A stretch of 64,000 nucleotides of DNA from an uncultured Pseudomonadota bacterium (GTDB lineage: Bacteria > Pseudomonadota > Gammaproteobacteria > Burkholderiales > JALYOK01). Positions 17,484 through 28,445 of this stretch are shown one piece after another. The DNA lies in NCBI GenBank assembly GCA_902826775.1, contig CADEHE010000014.1, positions 1-64,000 of the forward strand, in the 5' to 3' direction. The notes under the pieces are model-generated. The model searched no databases, had not been told where the DNA came from, and saw nothing but the letters and a program-made list of their open reading frames with translations. Position 1 is the first letter of the stretch; the number at the start of each line of letters is the position of its first letter. The position numbers were made by a program, and so were the translations under genes.

Positions 17484-17750
17484 GTCGTCGCATGAGATTT
17501 TTTCATGATCGTAGAAGTATAAGTCGTTTGTTCGATGAGGGGCTTCGGCGCAGAATAAGGGGAATCAAAACCGAAAACTTGCGTTGAGCTGTTTCTCAAC
17601 AGCAGCTGGGCTCGGTCGGTTTCGTCGGCGCAATCCGAAGCGTTCCACGGCCCAAGAACAGTAGCGTGTCCAGAATCGTTCCATTCCATGCAGACGCGAT
17701 CCAAATAGAGCAGCGCGGCACCAACAACCATCATCTTTGAGAGAGAAAAC

Positions 17751-18689
17751 ATGGCAAGTTCAGCACTGGTGGTCGGAGCAAACGGCTTTGTCGGTTCCCA
17801 CATTGCGCGCGAACTTGTTCGAAGCGGCTGCACAGTGACAGGCATGGGTATGCCGATGCCTGTGGACCTGTTGTCCGATCTGCGCGGCACCGTGCTCATG
17901 GTGCAGGGCTCGGCTGAGATTGCAAGCGAGGTCGAAGCGGCGCTTGATGCCGGCAAGGCGGATGTCGTGGTGTGGTCTGCGGGGCACAACGCGAACGCCT
18001 CGGGTCTCATGGCCACGGGAGAAAGCGAGCCCAGCAAGGCGCTAGCCGTGAACGCAACCGGGCTGTTCAACGTATTGAACGCGGCGCAGAAACGTGGCAT
18101 TCGCCGTGCGGTGATTACCGGGTCGCTCGTCGTGTTCGGCCCCGCGTCCGGCTATCCCGAGCAGCTTGTAGCCGAATCGGCGCCACCGCGCCCGACGACC
18201 GGGTATGGACTTTCAAAGGCCATGGGGGAGCAGGTGGCGCAGTACTTTCGCGACCGCTTCGATATGGACGTTACGACATTTCGCCTCGCGGTGGTGTTTG
18301 GGCCCGGGCGTTGGTATGGCGGCGTCGTGTCGATTCTCGCCCGCCTCTTGCAAGAAGCGGCGCCGGGCAATACCACGCAGTGCGAAGTGCCCTATGAACC
18401 ATTTGACCTAGTCCACGTCAAGGATGTCGCCAGCGCAGTGCGCTTGGCCGTTCAGTCGTCGCGCCGCTTAGCGCCTTTGTATCATTTGAATAGTCTGACG
18501 ACGACCTATCCCAAGCTTGCGCGCGCCATCGAGCAGCAGGTACCGGGCTATCGAATCGACTGCACGCCGAGCCCCGCGCCACTGGTCTATCCACTGATGA
18601 ACTTCGATTTGATTCGCAAGGACTTGGGCTATCAGCCGCAGTTCAATGTGAGCAGCGCAATCGCCGATCTCATTGCGCACGGTCGATAG
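17751..18689 (+). CDS. NAD(P)-dependent epimerase/dehydratase
   Basis: A 312-residue extended SDR. The cofactor motif [11 protein letters not shown] is at residues 6-16, and the catalytic [10 protein letters not shown] gives the YxxxK pair. Ser in [11 protein letters not shown] completes the triad. The rest resembles 3-beta-HSD/NAD-dependent epimerase proteins acting on small or sugar substrates. It is the first gene of a three-gene plus-strand unit (11 bp to the acyl-CoA dehydrogenase) and faces the LysR gene. The substrate is not identifiable. Confidence 0.9.
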   Translation: MASSALVVGANGFVGSHIARELVRSGCTVTGMGMPMPVDLLSDLRGTVLMVQGSAEIASEVEAALDAGKADVVVWSAGHNANASGLMATGESEPSKALAVNATGLFNVLNAAQKRGIRRAVITGSLVVFGPASGYPEQLVAESAPPRPTTGYGLSKAMGEQVAQYFRDRFDMDVTTFRLAVVFGPGRWYGGVVSILARLLQEAAPGNTTQCEVPYEPFDLVHVKDVASAVRLAVQSSRRLAPLYHLNSLTTTYPKLARAIEQQVPGYRIDCTPSPAPLVYPLMNFDLIRKDLGYQPQFNVSSAIADLIAHGR

Positions 18690-18700
18690 AGGGAGAACCC

Positions 18701-19891
18701 ATGAATCAAGCCAGCACAAACAGCCGCTTCATGTGGGATGACGCCCTCGATTTGAACGCTCAGCTAACCGATGACGAGCGCGCCGTGCGCGATGCCGCGC
18801 GCTCCTACTGCCAGAAATCTCTACTGCCGCGGGCGCAACAAGCATTCCGTCACGAAAAGACCGACGTTGAAATTTTCCGTGAAATGGGCGAGCTCGGGTT
18901 GCTTGGCGCGACCATCCCTGCGGCGTATGGCGGGGCGGAACTGAACTACGTCTGCTACGGACTGATCGCGCGCGAGGTGGAGCGCGTCGATTCCGGTTAT
19001 AGGTCGATGATGAGCGTGCAAAGCTCGTTGGTCATGGTGCCGATATATGAGTTTGGCAGCGAGGCATTGAAGCAGAAGTACTTGCCGAAGCTGGCAAGCG
19101 GGGAGTTGATCGGCTGCTTTGGTCTTACCGAGCCCAACCACGGCTCTGACCCGGGCAGCATGGTGACGCGAGCACGCAAGGTGGCCGGCGGCTATAGCCT
19201 GCACGGAAGCAAAACGTGGATCACCAACGCGCCCATTGCGGACGTGTTCGTTGTTTGGGCAAAGGACGATGAAGGCGCGATCCGAGGCTTCGTGCTCGAC
19301 AAAGGGGCCAAAGGATTGGCCGCACCAGCGCTTCACGGCAAGGTCGGACTACGTACCAGCATTACCGGTGAGATCGTCATGGACGATGTTTTCTGTCCGG
19401 AGGAGAACGCCTTTCCAAATTTGCGCGGCTTGAAAGGACCTTTCACGTGCCTGAATAGCGCGCGCTACGGCATTTCCTGGGGCGCGTTGGGAGCGGCAGA
19501 AGACTGCTATCAGCGCGCGCGGCAGTACGTGATGGAGCGCAAGCAATTCGGCCGTCCGCTGGCAGCCAATCAGCTGGTGCAAAAGAAGCTGGCCGACATG
19601 CTGACCGAGATCACATTGGGCCTGCAGGCGTGTCTAAGGCTAGGCCGCTTGAAAGACGAGGGGGCGGCGGCGCCGGAAATGACCAGCATCATGAAGCGCA
19701 ATAGCTGCGGCAAGGCGTTGGACATTGCGCGCGCGGCGCGCGATATGATGGGCGGCAATGGCATTAGCGACGAATTTGGCGTTGCACGTCATCTCGTTAA
19801 CCTTGAAGTCGTCAATACCTACGAAGGAACGCACGATATTCATGCCTTGATCATCGGGCGCGCGATCACTGGTATTCAAGCATTTAGCTGA
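18701..19891 (+). CDS. Acyl-CoA dehydrogenase, glutaryl-CoA dehydrogenase-like
   Basis: A 396-residue FAD acyl-CoA dehydrogenase that reads like glutaryl-CoA dehydrogenase throughout: [54 protein letters not shown], and the C-terminal catalytic Glu375 in [17 protein letters not shown]. GcdH oxidises and decarboxylates glutaryl-CoA to crotonyl-CoA. The neighbours (an epimerase and a PhyH oxygenase, no CoA transferase) are not the usual gcdH partners, so a related substrate is possible. A GGGAG ribosome site precedes the ATG. Confidence 0.92.
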   Translation: MNQASTNSRFMWDDALDLNAQLTDDERAVRDAARSYCQKSLLPRAQQAFRHEKTDVEIFREMGELGLLGATIPAAYGGAELNYVCYGLIAREVERVDSGYRSMMSVQSSLVMVPIYEFGSEALKQKYLPKLASGELIGCFGLTEPNHGSDPGSMVTRARKVAGGYSLHGSKTWITNAPIADVFVVWAKDDEGAIRGFVLDKGAKGLAAPALHGKVGLRTSITGEIVMDDVFCPEENAFPNLRGLKGPFTCLNSARYGISWGALGAAEDCYQRARQYVMERKQFGRPLAANQLVQKKLADMLTEITLGLQACLRLGRLKDEGAAAPEMTSIMKRNSCGKALDIARAARDMMGGNGISDEFGVARHLVNLEVVNTYEGTHDIHALIIGRAITGIQAFS

Positions 19892-19918
19892 AGCTTTCTC
19901 AGAATTGGAAGAAAACGC

Positions 19919-20737
19919 ATGAAACTAACGCCCTCCCAAATTGAGCAATACCACGCGCGCGGTTACGTGACCGTGCCGACGCTATTTTCGCACGCAGAGG
20001 TTAGTGCGCTGCGACTCGCGCTGCAGTATATCCTCGAACATGAACGCGATAGGCCTGAGCTTATCCGCGAGAAAGACAACGATTCCGTTCGGCTTATCTA
20101 CGGGGCGGACACTTATAACGAGGTTTACTACCGCTTGTTGCACCATCCGCGTTGGATCGAGCCGGCGCGCCAGTTGCTCGAGAGCGATATCTACTTGCAT
20201 CAGCTTCGCATTAATCCGAAAGCGCCATTCGATGGCGGCGGTTGGTGGTGGCACCAGGACTATCACACTTGGCGCACCAACGATGGCATGCCGACCGCGC
20301 GCGCCCTGATGATCGGTGTGTTTCTCGACGACATGACGCCTTGCAACGGCCCTTTGATGGTGATTCCGGGATCGCAGCGTCTAGGTTTGGTGGAAGATAC
20401 GACGCCGGATCCGGACAAGACGGGTTATACCGTCTACGATCTCAAGCCCGAGCTTATTGGCGGATTGGTGCGAGAGGGTGGCATCGATGCGCTGCTCGGA
20501 GAAGCGGGCACGACCATCTTCATGAACTGCAATCTAGTGCATGGATCGACAGGAAACATTTCACCGCAGCCACGCACCATCGTTTATCTAAATGTGAACT
20601 CGGTAGAAAACGCAGCGACGCGCTTCGATCGCCCGCGCTACTTCGCCAATCCGGATTTCAGCCCCCTGCAGCCGCTGGGCGACGATTGTCTACTTGCGGG
20701 TCTAGGTTGTCGATCATCGCTGAGCGCAAGTGGCTAA
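19919..20737 (+). CDS. Phytanoyl-CoA dioxygenase (PhyH) family protein
   Basis: A 272-residue Fe(II)/2-oxoglutarate oxygenase of the PhyH family. The iron triad is visible: His112 and Asp114 in WWWHQDYHTW and His208 in NCNLVHGSTGNIS; the 2-oxoglutarate-binding Arg219 lies in SPQPRTI. It follows the acyl-CoA dehydrogenase by 28 bp with an upstream GGAAGAA ribosome site. The last dozen residues (AGLGCRSSLSASG) look unlike the family and may be read-in after a small frameshift near 20695, downstream of the core. The likely reaction is hydroxylation of an acyl or small polar substrate. Confidence 0.88.
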   Translation: MKLTPSQIEQYHARGYVTVPTLFSHAEVSALRLALQYILEHERDRPELIREKDNDSVRLIYGADTYNEVYYRLLHHPRWIEPARQLLESDIYLHQLRINPKAPFDGGGWWWHQDYHTWRTNDGMPTARALMIGVFLDDMTPCNGPLMVIPGSQRLGLVEDTTPDPDKTGYTVYDLKPELIGGLVREGGIDALLGEAGTTIFMNCNLVHGSTGNISPQPRTIVYLNVNSVENAATRFDRPRYFANPDFSPLQPLGDDCLLAGLGCRSSLSASG

Positions 20738-20842
20738 CTCGCTAGGACTGGGGCCTCTAGCACGGCGGCACTAACAAGCGGATTCTCGCTATGGCGCTGC
20801 ACCAGCGTCGCTCACTTCGCGCAGATGCCGCATCGCTCTTGT

Positions 20843-21211
20843 CTATTCGCAAGCGGCGCGCAGGAGTGCCTCATCGGCTGGGCCTGCGGAGCGCCACCCC
20901 TGAAGCGACTCGTCAGAATATACAACGTTGCCTTCGCCCATCGCACCGGCGTGGAACGATTGCGCCAAAGATCTCATGCGCTTGCCTTGGCAGTCATATT
21001 CCATGCGAGCCTTCTGCGAGTAGTAGCCGACTTCGACCATGCGCTGGAAATCTTTGTGATTGACGAGCGACCACATCTTCACCGTGCCGCCGGCTTTCTG
21101 CAGATCGTCGCGGTCGGCGTAGGTTGTGGTCGTGGCATCCGACGCGACTTTGCTCCAGCCGGCGAATGCGAGCTGGCTAGCCAGGAGCAAGAGGAGTGAT
21201 AGATGTTTCAT
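20843..21211 (-). CDS. Surface-adhesin protein E-like exported protein
   Basis: A 122-residue exported protein: signal peptide 1-17 (MKHLSLLLLLASQLAFAG), then a short beta-rich domain with WSKVASDATTTTYADRDDL, KMWSLVNHKDFQ, EYDCQGKRMRSL and a final Cys. The pattern fits the surface-adhesin E / small periplasmic family common in betaproteobacteria. It is 100 bp downstream of the large lipoprotein on the same strand. Role unknown; the name reflects family resemblance only. Confidence 0.75.
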   Translation of the reverse strand: MKHLSLLLLLASQLAFAGWSKVASDATTTTYADRDDLQKAGGTVKMWSLVNHKDFQRMVEVGYYSQKARMEYDCQGKRMRSLAQSFHAGAMGEGNVVYSDESLQGWRSAGPADEALLRAACE

Positions 21212-21313
21212 GTCAAATCTCCGCGGAATAGAAAGTCAATTTGAGGGAAGGTGAGTGAGGTAAAGTGACGTGAAGTGAAGAAGCGCAGTGAGAGTGCCCA
21301 CTGACTGCGCGCC

Positions 21314-22819
21314 TTACTGCACCGCTCGCAAACTCGAAGCTGCGGCGGCGTCGAACACAAACATCCGCTGCAATGCGCCGCCTGCACCGGAGAGACTGTA
21401 ACCCGAGCCGAAATCGCCGGTCTGCAGCGCGTCGATGACGAAGCGCAAGTCTTGCGTGCTGAGCGCACCGAGGTTGACTTCCACCGCTGTGGCGGGGTCG
21501 AGCGCGATCACCGCGCCGGAGGCGTCGGTCGCGGCGTTGGTCAAGCGCCGCACCGCAATGATTTTCGAGAGGCTGGTGCCGAACAAGTTACCCGACGATG
21601 CCTTGGTAAATCCCGCGAGTACTGTGTTGGCGCGGTTACTGCCGGTTGGCGTGCTGCTGGTTTCACCGTGAATCGACAGCGTTGGCTGGTTGGTCGTTTC
21701 GGTGATTGCCACGGCGTTGTTGATGACCGCGAAGCTGAGCAGCGCGCCCGCGGCGGGCGTGCGCAGGTTAAGCACATCGGTGCCGTCTTTCGCGAGCGAA
21801 CGCACCGTGCCGTCGGGCAGCTGATAGATGAGGCGGTTGGTGGTGAGTTCCAGCGAGTTGGAGGTATTGCCGGCTTGCTGCGCGAGCAATGCACTCGCGC
21901 CGCTGCCGTTGGTGGGTAGCGAGCGGAAGCGCGTCTCGCTCGAATCGAATTCGGTGAAGTAGGTGCGCAACGCGTCGTGGCGGAAGATGCCGAACTGCGC
22001 TGCGGCGGCTTTGGTGAAGAGCGCATCGCTGAGCGTGTTGTTGTTCTGGTTGTAGTAGCGCAAGTCGCTGCCGATCTGGAACAAGACGCCGTTGGCGTCG
22101 CGCGTCTTCGGCGGGTCGGGCGTGGTGACTACGGCGCCGCCCGCCACACTCTCGCGGTTGGTGAATGTTGTGCTGTAGCGGCTTAACGTGGTGCCGTTGA
22201 ACATAAGCCAGCCGGCCAGCGCCCCACTGCCGTCGGTCAAATGCGCCACGATAGTTTCTGCCGCCGGCAGCGTGAGCGGCGCATCGCTGCTGGTCATAGA
22301 CAAACGCACTGCGCGGCGCGCATCGTCGTTGGTACCGCAAGCGTTATCGGTGCCTTGCGAAGCGTAGACGTACATCGCCAGCCCGGCATCCGGGGCGTTC
22401 TGATACAGCGTGCCGGCGCCGCACGCCTCGCTCTCGCTGGAAACTTGCACGCCGGTGGTCGCATTGGCGCTTGTTGCCAGATCGACTTTGAGTATCTTGC
22501 CGCCGTCTTCGTAGACGACAAACTCGCTGCGCGCATCGGTAAACGCGCCGTTCGCATCAAGTGTGCGCCGTTCGGCGACAGCAATTGGCGCGATGTTGTT
22601 GGCTTCGATCACCGTGCCGCTGGCGCTAACCGAGCTGAACAAGCGTATGCCGCCTTCGCCGTTCTTCGGGGCCAACACCACTTGGCGATTGCTTGGATTC
22701 CCGCCGCCACCACCACCGCCGCTATCGCCGTCACCAACTTGCGGGCCGCCGAGGCATCCGCCCAGCAGGGCGGCCATGCAAACGGCGAGCCATCGTTTGG
22801 GTTTATTACGGAGTATCAT
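21314..22819 (-). CDS. Uncharacterised lipoprotein with Gly-rich linker
   Basis: A 501-residue predicted lipoprotein. I chose the ATG at 22819 because a signal peptide with lipobox LGGC (lipidated Cys22) begins there; the frame opens upstream to 22891 but would bury it. After the Cys comes a flexible linker with a run of seven glycines, then Ser/Thr/Ala-rich sequence with many short beta-strand-like segments, as in beta-propeller or repeat surface proteins. No catalytic motif recognised. It starts 73 bp after the glycerate-kinase stop on the same strand. Confidence 0.8.
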   Translation of the reverse strand: MILRNKPKRWLAVCMAALLGGCLGGPQVGDGDSGGGGGGGNPSNRQVVLAPKNGEGGIRLFSSVSASGTVIEANNIAPIAVAERRTLDANGAFTDARSEFVVYEDGGKILKVDLATSANATTGVQVSSESEACGAGTLYQNAPDAGLAMYVYASQGTDNACGTNDDARRAVRLSMTSSDAPLTLPAAETIVAHLTDGSGALAGWLMFNGTTLSRYSTTFTNRESVAGGAVVTTPDPPKTRDANGVLFQIGSDLRYYNQNNNTLSDALFTKAAAAQFGIFRHDALRTYFTEFDSSETRFRSLPTNGSGASALLAQQAGNTSNSLELTTNRLIYQLPDGTVRSLAKDGTDVLNLRTPAAGALLSFAVINNAVAITETTNQPTLSIHGETSSTPTGSNRANTVLAGFTKASSGNLFGTSLSKIIAVRRLTNAATDASGAVIALDPATAVEVNLGALSTQDLRFVIDALQTGDFGSGYSLSGAGGALQRMFVFDAAAASSLRAVQ

Positions 22820-22891
22820 ATTGAAACGTAGAGCAGGAGCGATTGAACGGGTGGTACCTAATATAGTATTGGCGTTCGGCGCAGCACGCAC

Positions 22892-24172
22892 TCACATAAC
22901 CAAAATTGCGCGATAGTCGTTGACATTGGTGCGTGTGGCGCCGGTGATGATCAAATCGCCGAGCGTCGCAAAAAACGCGTAGCCATCGTTGTGCGCCAAC
23001 TTTTGCACCGCGTCGACGCCCATGGCTAGTGCGCGCGCCAGCGAATCCGGCGCCAGGATCGCGCCGGCGTTGTCCTCCGAGCCATCGATGCCGTCGGTGT
23101 CGGCGGCCAGTGCGTGCACATCGCGCATGCCGTCCAATTCCACCGCGAGCGAGAGCAGGAACTCGCTGCAGCGTCCGCCACGCCCGCTGCCGCGCACGGT
23201 GACCGTGGTCTCGCCACCGGAAATCAATGCGACCGGCGCCTTCCACGGCGCGCCGTGTTCGCGCACTTCGCGCGTCATGGCGGCGAACACCTTGGCGACT
23301 TCGCGCGACTCCCCGGTGAAATAGTCGCCGAACACGATCGGCGTGATGCCGTGCGCGCGAAACACTGCTGCTGCCGCGTCGAGCGATGCGCGCGCTGTGG
23401 CGATGACGCGTGACTCGGCCTTAGCAAACACTGCGTCGCCCGGTTTGTGCGTTTCGGGGCGCTCGCCACGCATGCCGGCGCGCAAAATCTCCAGTGCCGC
23501 CACGGGTTGATCGATTTCGTAGTGCTTTAGGATCGCGAGCGCGTCGGCGTAAGTAGTCGGATCGGGCGAGCAAGGCCCGGAGGCGATATGCGTCGGGTCG
23601 TCGCCGGTGACATCCGAGATAACCAAGGCGCGGATCGGCGCTTTGCATACCGCGGCCAAGCGCCCGCCTTGGATGCGCGATAGATGTTTACGCACGGTAT
23701 TGATTTCCTGAATCTTCGCCCCGCACTTGAGCAGTGCGCCGGTGACGGCTTTCAAGTCGGCCATACTCAAACCGTCGACCGGCAACGAGAGCAAGCTCGA
23801 GCCGCCACCGCTGACCAACGCGAGCAACAAATCGTCTCTTCCCAACTTACTCACCGCAGCGAGGATTTCCGCTGCCGCGCGTTCGCCGCTTTCATCGGGA
23901 ATGGGGTGCCCGGCTTCGACCACGCGGATGCGCCGGGTCGGCAGGCCGTGGTGATAGCGCGTAATGACCAGACCATCGAGCGCTTTATCGGCGGGCCAGT
24001 GGTCTTCGACTGCTTTGGCCATCGCGGCGGCGGCTTTGCCCGCGCCGACTACGAGCGTGTGTCCGAGCGGGGCGGTGGGCGGCGGTGGCAAATGCGCCGG
24101 CAGGATTTTGATCGGATCGGCCGCCGCTACGGCGGCGCGGTAGCTCTCAAGCAGTAGCTCGCGTGGACGCAT
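22892..24172 (-). CDS. Glycerate 2-kinase (MOFRL/GckA family)
   Basis: A 426-residue glycerate kinase of the DUF4147-MOFRL type, which phosphorylates D-glycerate to 2-phosphoglycerate in glyoxylate, tartrate and serine-cycle metabolism. Seen: [16 protein letters not shown] near residue 35, [15 protein letters not shown] near 110, and the MOFRL part ([35 protein letters not shown]). The ATG at 24172 ([14 protein letters not shown]) lies inside the last 26 bases of uvrA, so it is probably translated from the same message. Older annotations call this family hydroxypyruvate reductase (TtuD). Confidence 0.9.
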   Translation of the reverse strand: MRPRELLLESYRAAVAAADPIKILPAHLPPPPTAPLGHTLVVGAGKAAAAMAKAVEDHWPADKALDGLVITRYHHGLPTRRIRVVEAGHPIPDESGERAAAEILAAVSKLGRDDLLLALVSGGGSSLLSLPVDGLSMADLKAVTGALLKCGAKIQEINTVRKHLSRIQGGRLAAVCKAPIRALVISDVTGDDPTHIASGPCSPDPTTYADALAILKHYEIDQPVAALEILRAGMRGERPETHKPGDAVFAKAESRVIATARASLDAAAAVFRAHGITPIVFGDYFTGESREVAKVFAAMTREVREHGAPWKAPVALISGGETTVTVRGSGRGGRCSEFLLSLAVELDGMRDVHALAADTDGIDGSEDNAGAILAPDSLARALAMGVDAVQKLAHNDGYAFFATLGDLIITGATRTNVNDYRAILVM

Positions 24173-27044
24173 TTTTCTTTCCGGGGCTGGTTTGATCCAG
24201 TGTGCGGCGCAGGAACTGGCCAGTATAACTGTGCGGCGCCTGTGCGACCTGTTCGGGCGTGCCTTCTGCAATGATGCGCCCGCCGCCATCGCCGCCTTCA
24301 GGGCCGAGATCGATGATCCAATCGGCAGTCTTGATGACATCTAAATTGTGCTCGATTACAACGACTGTATTGCCATGATCACGCAGCCGGTGCAGCACCT
24401 TCAGGAGCAAGTCGATGTCGTGGAAATGCAGGCCGGTGGTGGGTTCGTCCAAGATATAAAGCGTGCGTCCGGTGTCGCGCTTGGAGAGCTCCAACGATAG
24501 CTTGACCCGCTGCGCTTCGCCGCCGGATAGGGTGGTGGCCGATTGGCCGAGCTGGATGTAGGCCAGCCCCACATCCTTCAGTGTTTGCAGCTTGCGCGCG
24601 AGCATCGGCACCGCGCTGAAGAATTCCAGTGCTTGCTCCACCGTCAGGCGCAGAACTTCGTGAACGTTTTTGCCTTTGAATTGGATCTCTAGCGTTTCGC
24701 GGTTGTAGCGCTGTCCGTGGCAGATATCGCAGGGAACGTAGATGTCCGGCAGGAAATGCATCTCGACTTTGACAACGCCATCGCCTTGACACGATTCGCA
24801 GCGCCCGCCTTTGACGTTGAACGAAAAACGTCCCGGCCCGTAGCCGCGCTCGCGCGCCAGCGGGACCCCGGCGAAAAGCTCGCGTATCGGCGTGAACAAT
24901 CCGGTGTACGTTGCCGGGTTCGAGCGCGGCGTGCGGCCGATCGGGGTCTGATCGACATTCACGACCTTGTCAAAGTACTCCAGCCCATTGATCGCTTCGA
25001 ACGGCGCCGGTTCGTGCGAGCTGCCGTATAGATGGCGCGCGACCGCGTGATACAGCGTGTCGTTCACCAGCGTGGATTTACCGGAACCGGAGACGCCGGT
25101 GACGCACACGAACAAACCGATCGGCAGGCGCAAGCTCACTTGCTTCAAGTTGTTGCCGTGTGCGCCGACCACCTCGAGCGTGAGTTTTGGGTCGGGCGCG
25201 CGGCGTTGTTTCGGCAGAGCGATTTCGCGCGCGCCGCTGAGATAAAGACCGGTAAGCGAGTGCGCCGCTTGCATGATCTGCTCTGGGCTGCCCATCGCAA
25301 CGATTTGACCGCCGTGCTCGCCCGCGCCTGGGCCCATGTCGATCACATGATCAGCGCGTTGGATGGCTTCTTCGTCGTGCTCGACGACGATCACGCTATT
25401 GCCCAAATCGCGCAGGTGCGCCAGCGTGGCAAGCAGTCTGCTGTTGTCGCGTTGATGCAAGCCGATGGACGGTTCATCCAAAACATACATGACGCCGGTA
25501 AGGCCGGAGCCGATTTGACTCGCCAGCCGAATGCGCTGCGCTTCGCCGCCCGAAAGGGTATCGGCCGAACGCTCCAAGGTGAGGTAGTCGAGGCCGACGT
25601 TGTTGAGAAACCCCAACCGGTTGGCGATTTCGCGCACGATCTTTTCTGCGATCGCTTGTTTCTTGCCTTTGAGTTGCAGTGTCTCGAAGAACTGAAAAGT
25701 TTGCTTCAACGGCCAAGCGCTGACTTCATAAATAGGGTGCGCGCCGAGCCGCACGTGGCGTGCTTCTTTGCGCAAGCGCGTGCCGGCGCATTCAGGGCAT
25801 GCTTGGATGTTAATGAACTTGGCGAGTTCTTCCTTGATGACTATAGAGTCGGTTTCGCGGTAACGGCGTTGCAGGTTTGGAATCACGCCTTCGAACGCAT
25901 GCTGTTTGATCACCGTCTTGCCGCGCGCGCCGGGATACTCAAATGCAATCTCTTCGTTGCCGCTGCCGTGCAGCACGATCTGTTGCGCTTGCTCCGACAG
26001 CTCATCGAAGGCAGTCTCGACGTTGAAGCCGTAGTGCTGGGCCAAGTTTTGCAGCATCTGAAAAAAGAATTGGTTGCGCCGATCCCAGCCTTTGATCGCG
26101 CCCCCGGCCAAGCTCAGATTTGGAAAGGCGACGACGCGTTTGGGGTCGAAGAATTCGACTTGCCCTAAACCGTCGCAGCGCGCGCAAGCACCCATCGGGC
26201 TGTTGAACGAGAACAGGCGCGGCTCCAACTCCTGTAACGAGTACGAACACACCGGGCAGGCGAAACGCGAGGAGTACATGTGTTCTTTATCAGCACTTGC
26301 GTCCGCGGCTGCCGGCGCGCTGGCTGCGTCGCCAAACTCCAGCGCGATGGCGCGGCCATCGCCGTGCCGCAGCGCGGTTTCGAAGGACTCGGCCAAGCGC
26401 TGCTTGATCTCGGGGCGCACTTTGATCCGGTCGACTACCGCCTCGATGGTGTGCTTGCGGTTCTTATCGAGTTTGGGCGCGGCATCCAATTCATGCACTT
26501 TGCCGTCCACGCGAGCGCGCGCGAAGCCCTTGGCGCGCAGATCCTCGAACACTTCGGCGTGCTCGCCTTTGCGCTCGACGATAACCGGGCTGAGGATCAT
26601 CACTTTGCTTTCGAGCGGCAGTTCGAGCACGTGATCGACCATCTGCGAGACATTTTGCGCTTCGAGCAGGATGTTGTGATCCGGGCAGTACGGATCGCCG
26701 GCGCGCGCGAACAGCAAGCGCAGGTAGTCGTGGATTTCGGTGACGGTACCGACGGTAGAGCGCGGGTTGTGGCTGGTGGCTTTCTGTTCGATCGAAATCG
26801 CCGGTGACAGGCCCTCGATCAGATCGACGTCGGGTTTTTCCATCAGTTGCAAGAATTGCCGCGCGTAAGCCGAAAGCGACTCGACGTAGCGGCGTTGTCC
26901 CTCCGCATACAGGGTGTCGAAGGCGAGCGAAGACTTGCCCGAACCCGACAGGCCCGTGATTACCACCAGCTGGTTGCGGGGAATGTCCAGGCTGATGTTC
27001 TTGAGGTTGTGCGTGCGCGCACCGCGTATGCGTATTGCGTCCAT
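24147..27044 (-). CDS. uvrA: Excinuclease ABC subunit A
   Basis: UvrA of 965 residues, slightly longer than E. coli UvrA (940). It recognises damaged DNA and loads UvrB in nucleotide excision repair. Both ATPase halves are complete: Walker [11 protein letters not shown] (residues 31-40) and [10 protein letters not shown] (about 650), signatures [11 protein letters not shown] (about 500) and [11 protein letters not shown] (about 840), and two zinc sites, CPVC...CARC (near 265) and CESC...CDIC (near 751). It diverges from the MFS gene and, with it and ssb, forms a neighbourhood common in betaproteobacteria. Confidence 0.98.
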   Translation of the reverse strand: MDAIRIRGARTHNLKNISLDIPRNQLVVITGLSGSGKSSLAFDTLYAEGQRRYVESLSAYARQFLQLMEKPDVDLIEGLSPAISIEQKATSHNPRSTVGTVTEIHDYLRLLFARAGDPYCPDHNILLEAQNVSQMVDHVLELPLESKVMILSPVIVERKGEHAEVFEDLRAKGFARARVDGKVHELDAAPKLDKNRKHTIEAVVDRIKVRPEIKQRLAESFETALRHGDGRAIALEFGDAASAPAAADASADKEHMYSSRFACPVCSYSLQELEPRLFSFNSPMGACARCDGLGQVEFFDPKRVVAFPNLSLAGGAIKGWDRRNQFFFQMLQNLAQHYGFNVETAFDELSEQAQQIVLHGSGNEEIAFEYPGARGKTVIKQHAFEGVIPNLQRRYRETDSIVIKEELAKFINIQACPECAGTRLRKEARHVRLGAHPIYEVSAWPLKQTFQFFETLQLKGKKQAIAEKIVREIANRLGFLNNVGLDYLTLERSADTLSGGEAQRIRLASQIGSGLTGVMYVLDEPSIGLHQRDNSRLLATLAHLRDLGNSVIVVEHDEEAIQRADHVIDMGPGAGEHGGQIVAMGSPEQIMQAAHSLTGLYLSGAREIALPKQRRAPDPKLTLEVVGAHGNNLKQVSLRLPIGLFVCVTGVSGSGKSTLVNDTLYHAVARHLYGSSHEPAPFEAINGLEYFDKVVNVDQTPIGRTPRSNPATYTGLFTPIRELFAGVPLARERGYGPGRFSFNVKGGRCESCQGDGVVKVEMHFLPDIYVPCDICHGQRYNRETLEIQFKGKNVHEVLRLTVEQALEFFSAVPMLARKLQTLKDVGLAYIQLGQSATTLSGGEAQRVKLSLELSKRDTGRTLYILDEPTTGLHFHDIDLLLKVLHRLRDHGNTVVVIEHNLDVIKTADWIIDLGPEGGDGGGRIIAEGTPEQVAQAPHSYTGQFLRRTLDQTSPGKKNASTRATA

Positions 27045-27200
27045 CGTTCAGTAGCGCCAAGTCAACCTGGTAATATACGCGAACCGCGCAGTTTTTCCCA
27101 AGCGCTGCATAAAGACCACTCACCGACGCCGCGGCTCGCAGTGATTTGCCAGCCGCTCGATTCGCCACCTTCCGCCACTTTGACTTCCGCAGACCACAGC

Positions 27201-28400
27201 ATGCTTCCCGCCGAGCGGCGCGCTACCGCCGGACTGGCGCTGGTTTATGGCCTGCGCATGCTTGGGCTGTTCGTCATCCTGCCGGTGTTTGCTCTGTATG
27301 TCTCCGAATTGCCCGGCGGCGAAAGCAAGACCATGGTCGGCCTCGCGCTCGGTGCTTACGGACTGACGCAAGCGTTGCTGCAAATTCCCTTTGGCTGGTG
27401 GTCGGACCGCATCGGGCGCAAGCCGGTCATCTACTTTGGTTTGTTGTTGTTCGCCGCCGGCAGCGCCGTGGCGGCCTTGGCGAGCAACATGCATGTGATG
27501 CTGCTCGGCCGCGTCATGCAGGGCGCGGGGGCCATTTCCGGCGCGGTGTTGGCGCTGACCGCCGATCTCACGCGCGAGCAAGTGCGCACCAAAGCCATGG
27601 CGGCGATCGGCATGACGATCGGCTTCAGTTTTGTTGTCTCCATCGTGCTGGCGCCGGTGCTGGCGCAGTGGCTCGGGGTGCCGGGTATCTTCTGGATGAC
27701 GGCGCTGCTCGCCTTAGGCGGCATCGGACTCATTGCGCTGCTGGTGCCCAACCCAGCGACGCAAAAAGCCAGCGCGGACACGCAGGCGCGGCGAAAGGAT
27801 TTTGCGCGTGTGCTAAAGAACGCCGATCTGTTGCGGTTATACCTGGGTATTTTCGTCTTGCACGCCGTTCTGATGTCGGTATTCCTAGTAGTACCCTTCC
27901 AGTTGCAAGATATGGAAATCGTTTCGAAGGATCACTGGAAGGTGTATCTATCGGTGATGGTCGCTTCCATCGTGCTGATGGTGCCGCTGGTGGTGGCGGC
28001 GAATCGCGGTGGTAAACTCAAAATCGTGTTCGTCGGAGTAATCGCATTGCTGGTGCTGGCGCAGTTGGTCTTGGCAGGCGCGGGGCACAGCTTTTGGTTG
28101 TTAGCGCTCGGCATGGTGGCGTTCTTTACTGCTTTCAATGTGCTCGAGGCGACCTTGCCTTCTTTGGTTTCGCGTCTGGCGCCGCCCGATGCGAAAGGTA
28201 CCGCGCTCGGGGTGTACAGTAGCATTCAGTTCTTGGGGCCCGCCCTTGGCGCTGCTACGGCGGGGTTCTTGCTGCAGCACGTTGGCGCTCAAGCCGTATT
28301 TGCATTTGGCGTCGTGCTTACGCTGGTTTGGCTGGTGGTGGCTTTACCGATGCGCACGCCGGCGGCGCGCCGCGAGTTGGCGAGCGCCACACAGCGCTGA
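27201..28400 (+). CDS. MFS transporter (YajR-like)
   Basis: A 399-residue major facilitator with 12 hydrophobic segments. The MFS loop motif appears as GWWSDRIGRKPVIYFG, and the N-terminus ATAGLALVYGLRMLGLFVILP is typical of the YajR-like drug/metabolite efflux group found between uvrA and ssb in betaproteobacteria. The ATG at 27201 is preferred; the frame continues upstream but that stretch overlaps the divergent uvrA start. The substrate is unknown. Confidence 0.92.
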   Translation: MLPAERRATAGLALVYGLRMLGLFVILPVFALYVSELPGGESKTMVGLALGAYGLTQALLQIPFGWWSDRIGRKPVIYFGLLLFAAGSAVAALASNMHVMLLGRVMQGAGAISGAVLALTADLTREQVRTKAMAAIGMTIGFSFVVSIVLAPVLAQWLGVPGIFWMTALLALGGIGLIALLVPNPATQKASADTQARRKDFARVLKNADLLRLYLGIFVLHAVLMSVFLVVPFQLQDMEIVSKDHWKVYLSVMVASIVLMVPLVVAANRGGKLKIVFVGVIALLVLAQLVLAGAGHSFWLLALGMVAFFTAFNVLEATLPSLVSRLAPPDAKGTALGVYSSIQFLGPALGAATAGFLLQHVGAQAVFAFGVVLTLVWLVVALPMRTPAARRELASATQR

Positions 28401-28445
28401 CGCCCGTCGTTCGAGTGAAGCGGGCTTCACTACTAGGAGAGAGAG

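Noticed and set aside
24172-24340. Longer start for glycerate kinase inside uvrA
   Set aside because: The added residues are antisense-like Arg/Ser-rich sequence within the uvrA C-terminus and no family member has them.
25032-26168. Long plus-strand open frame opposite uvrA (378 codons)
   Set aside because: It is antisense to strongly conserved uvrA and shows no domain features; such frames are common opposite GC-rich genes.
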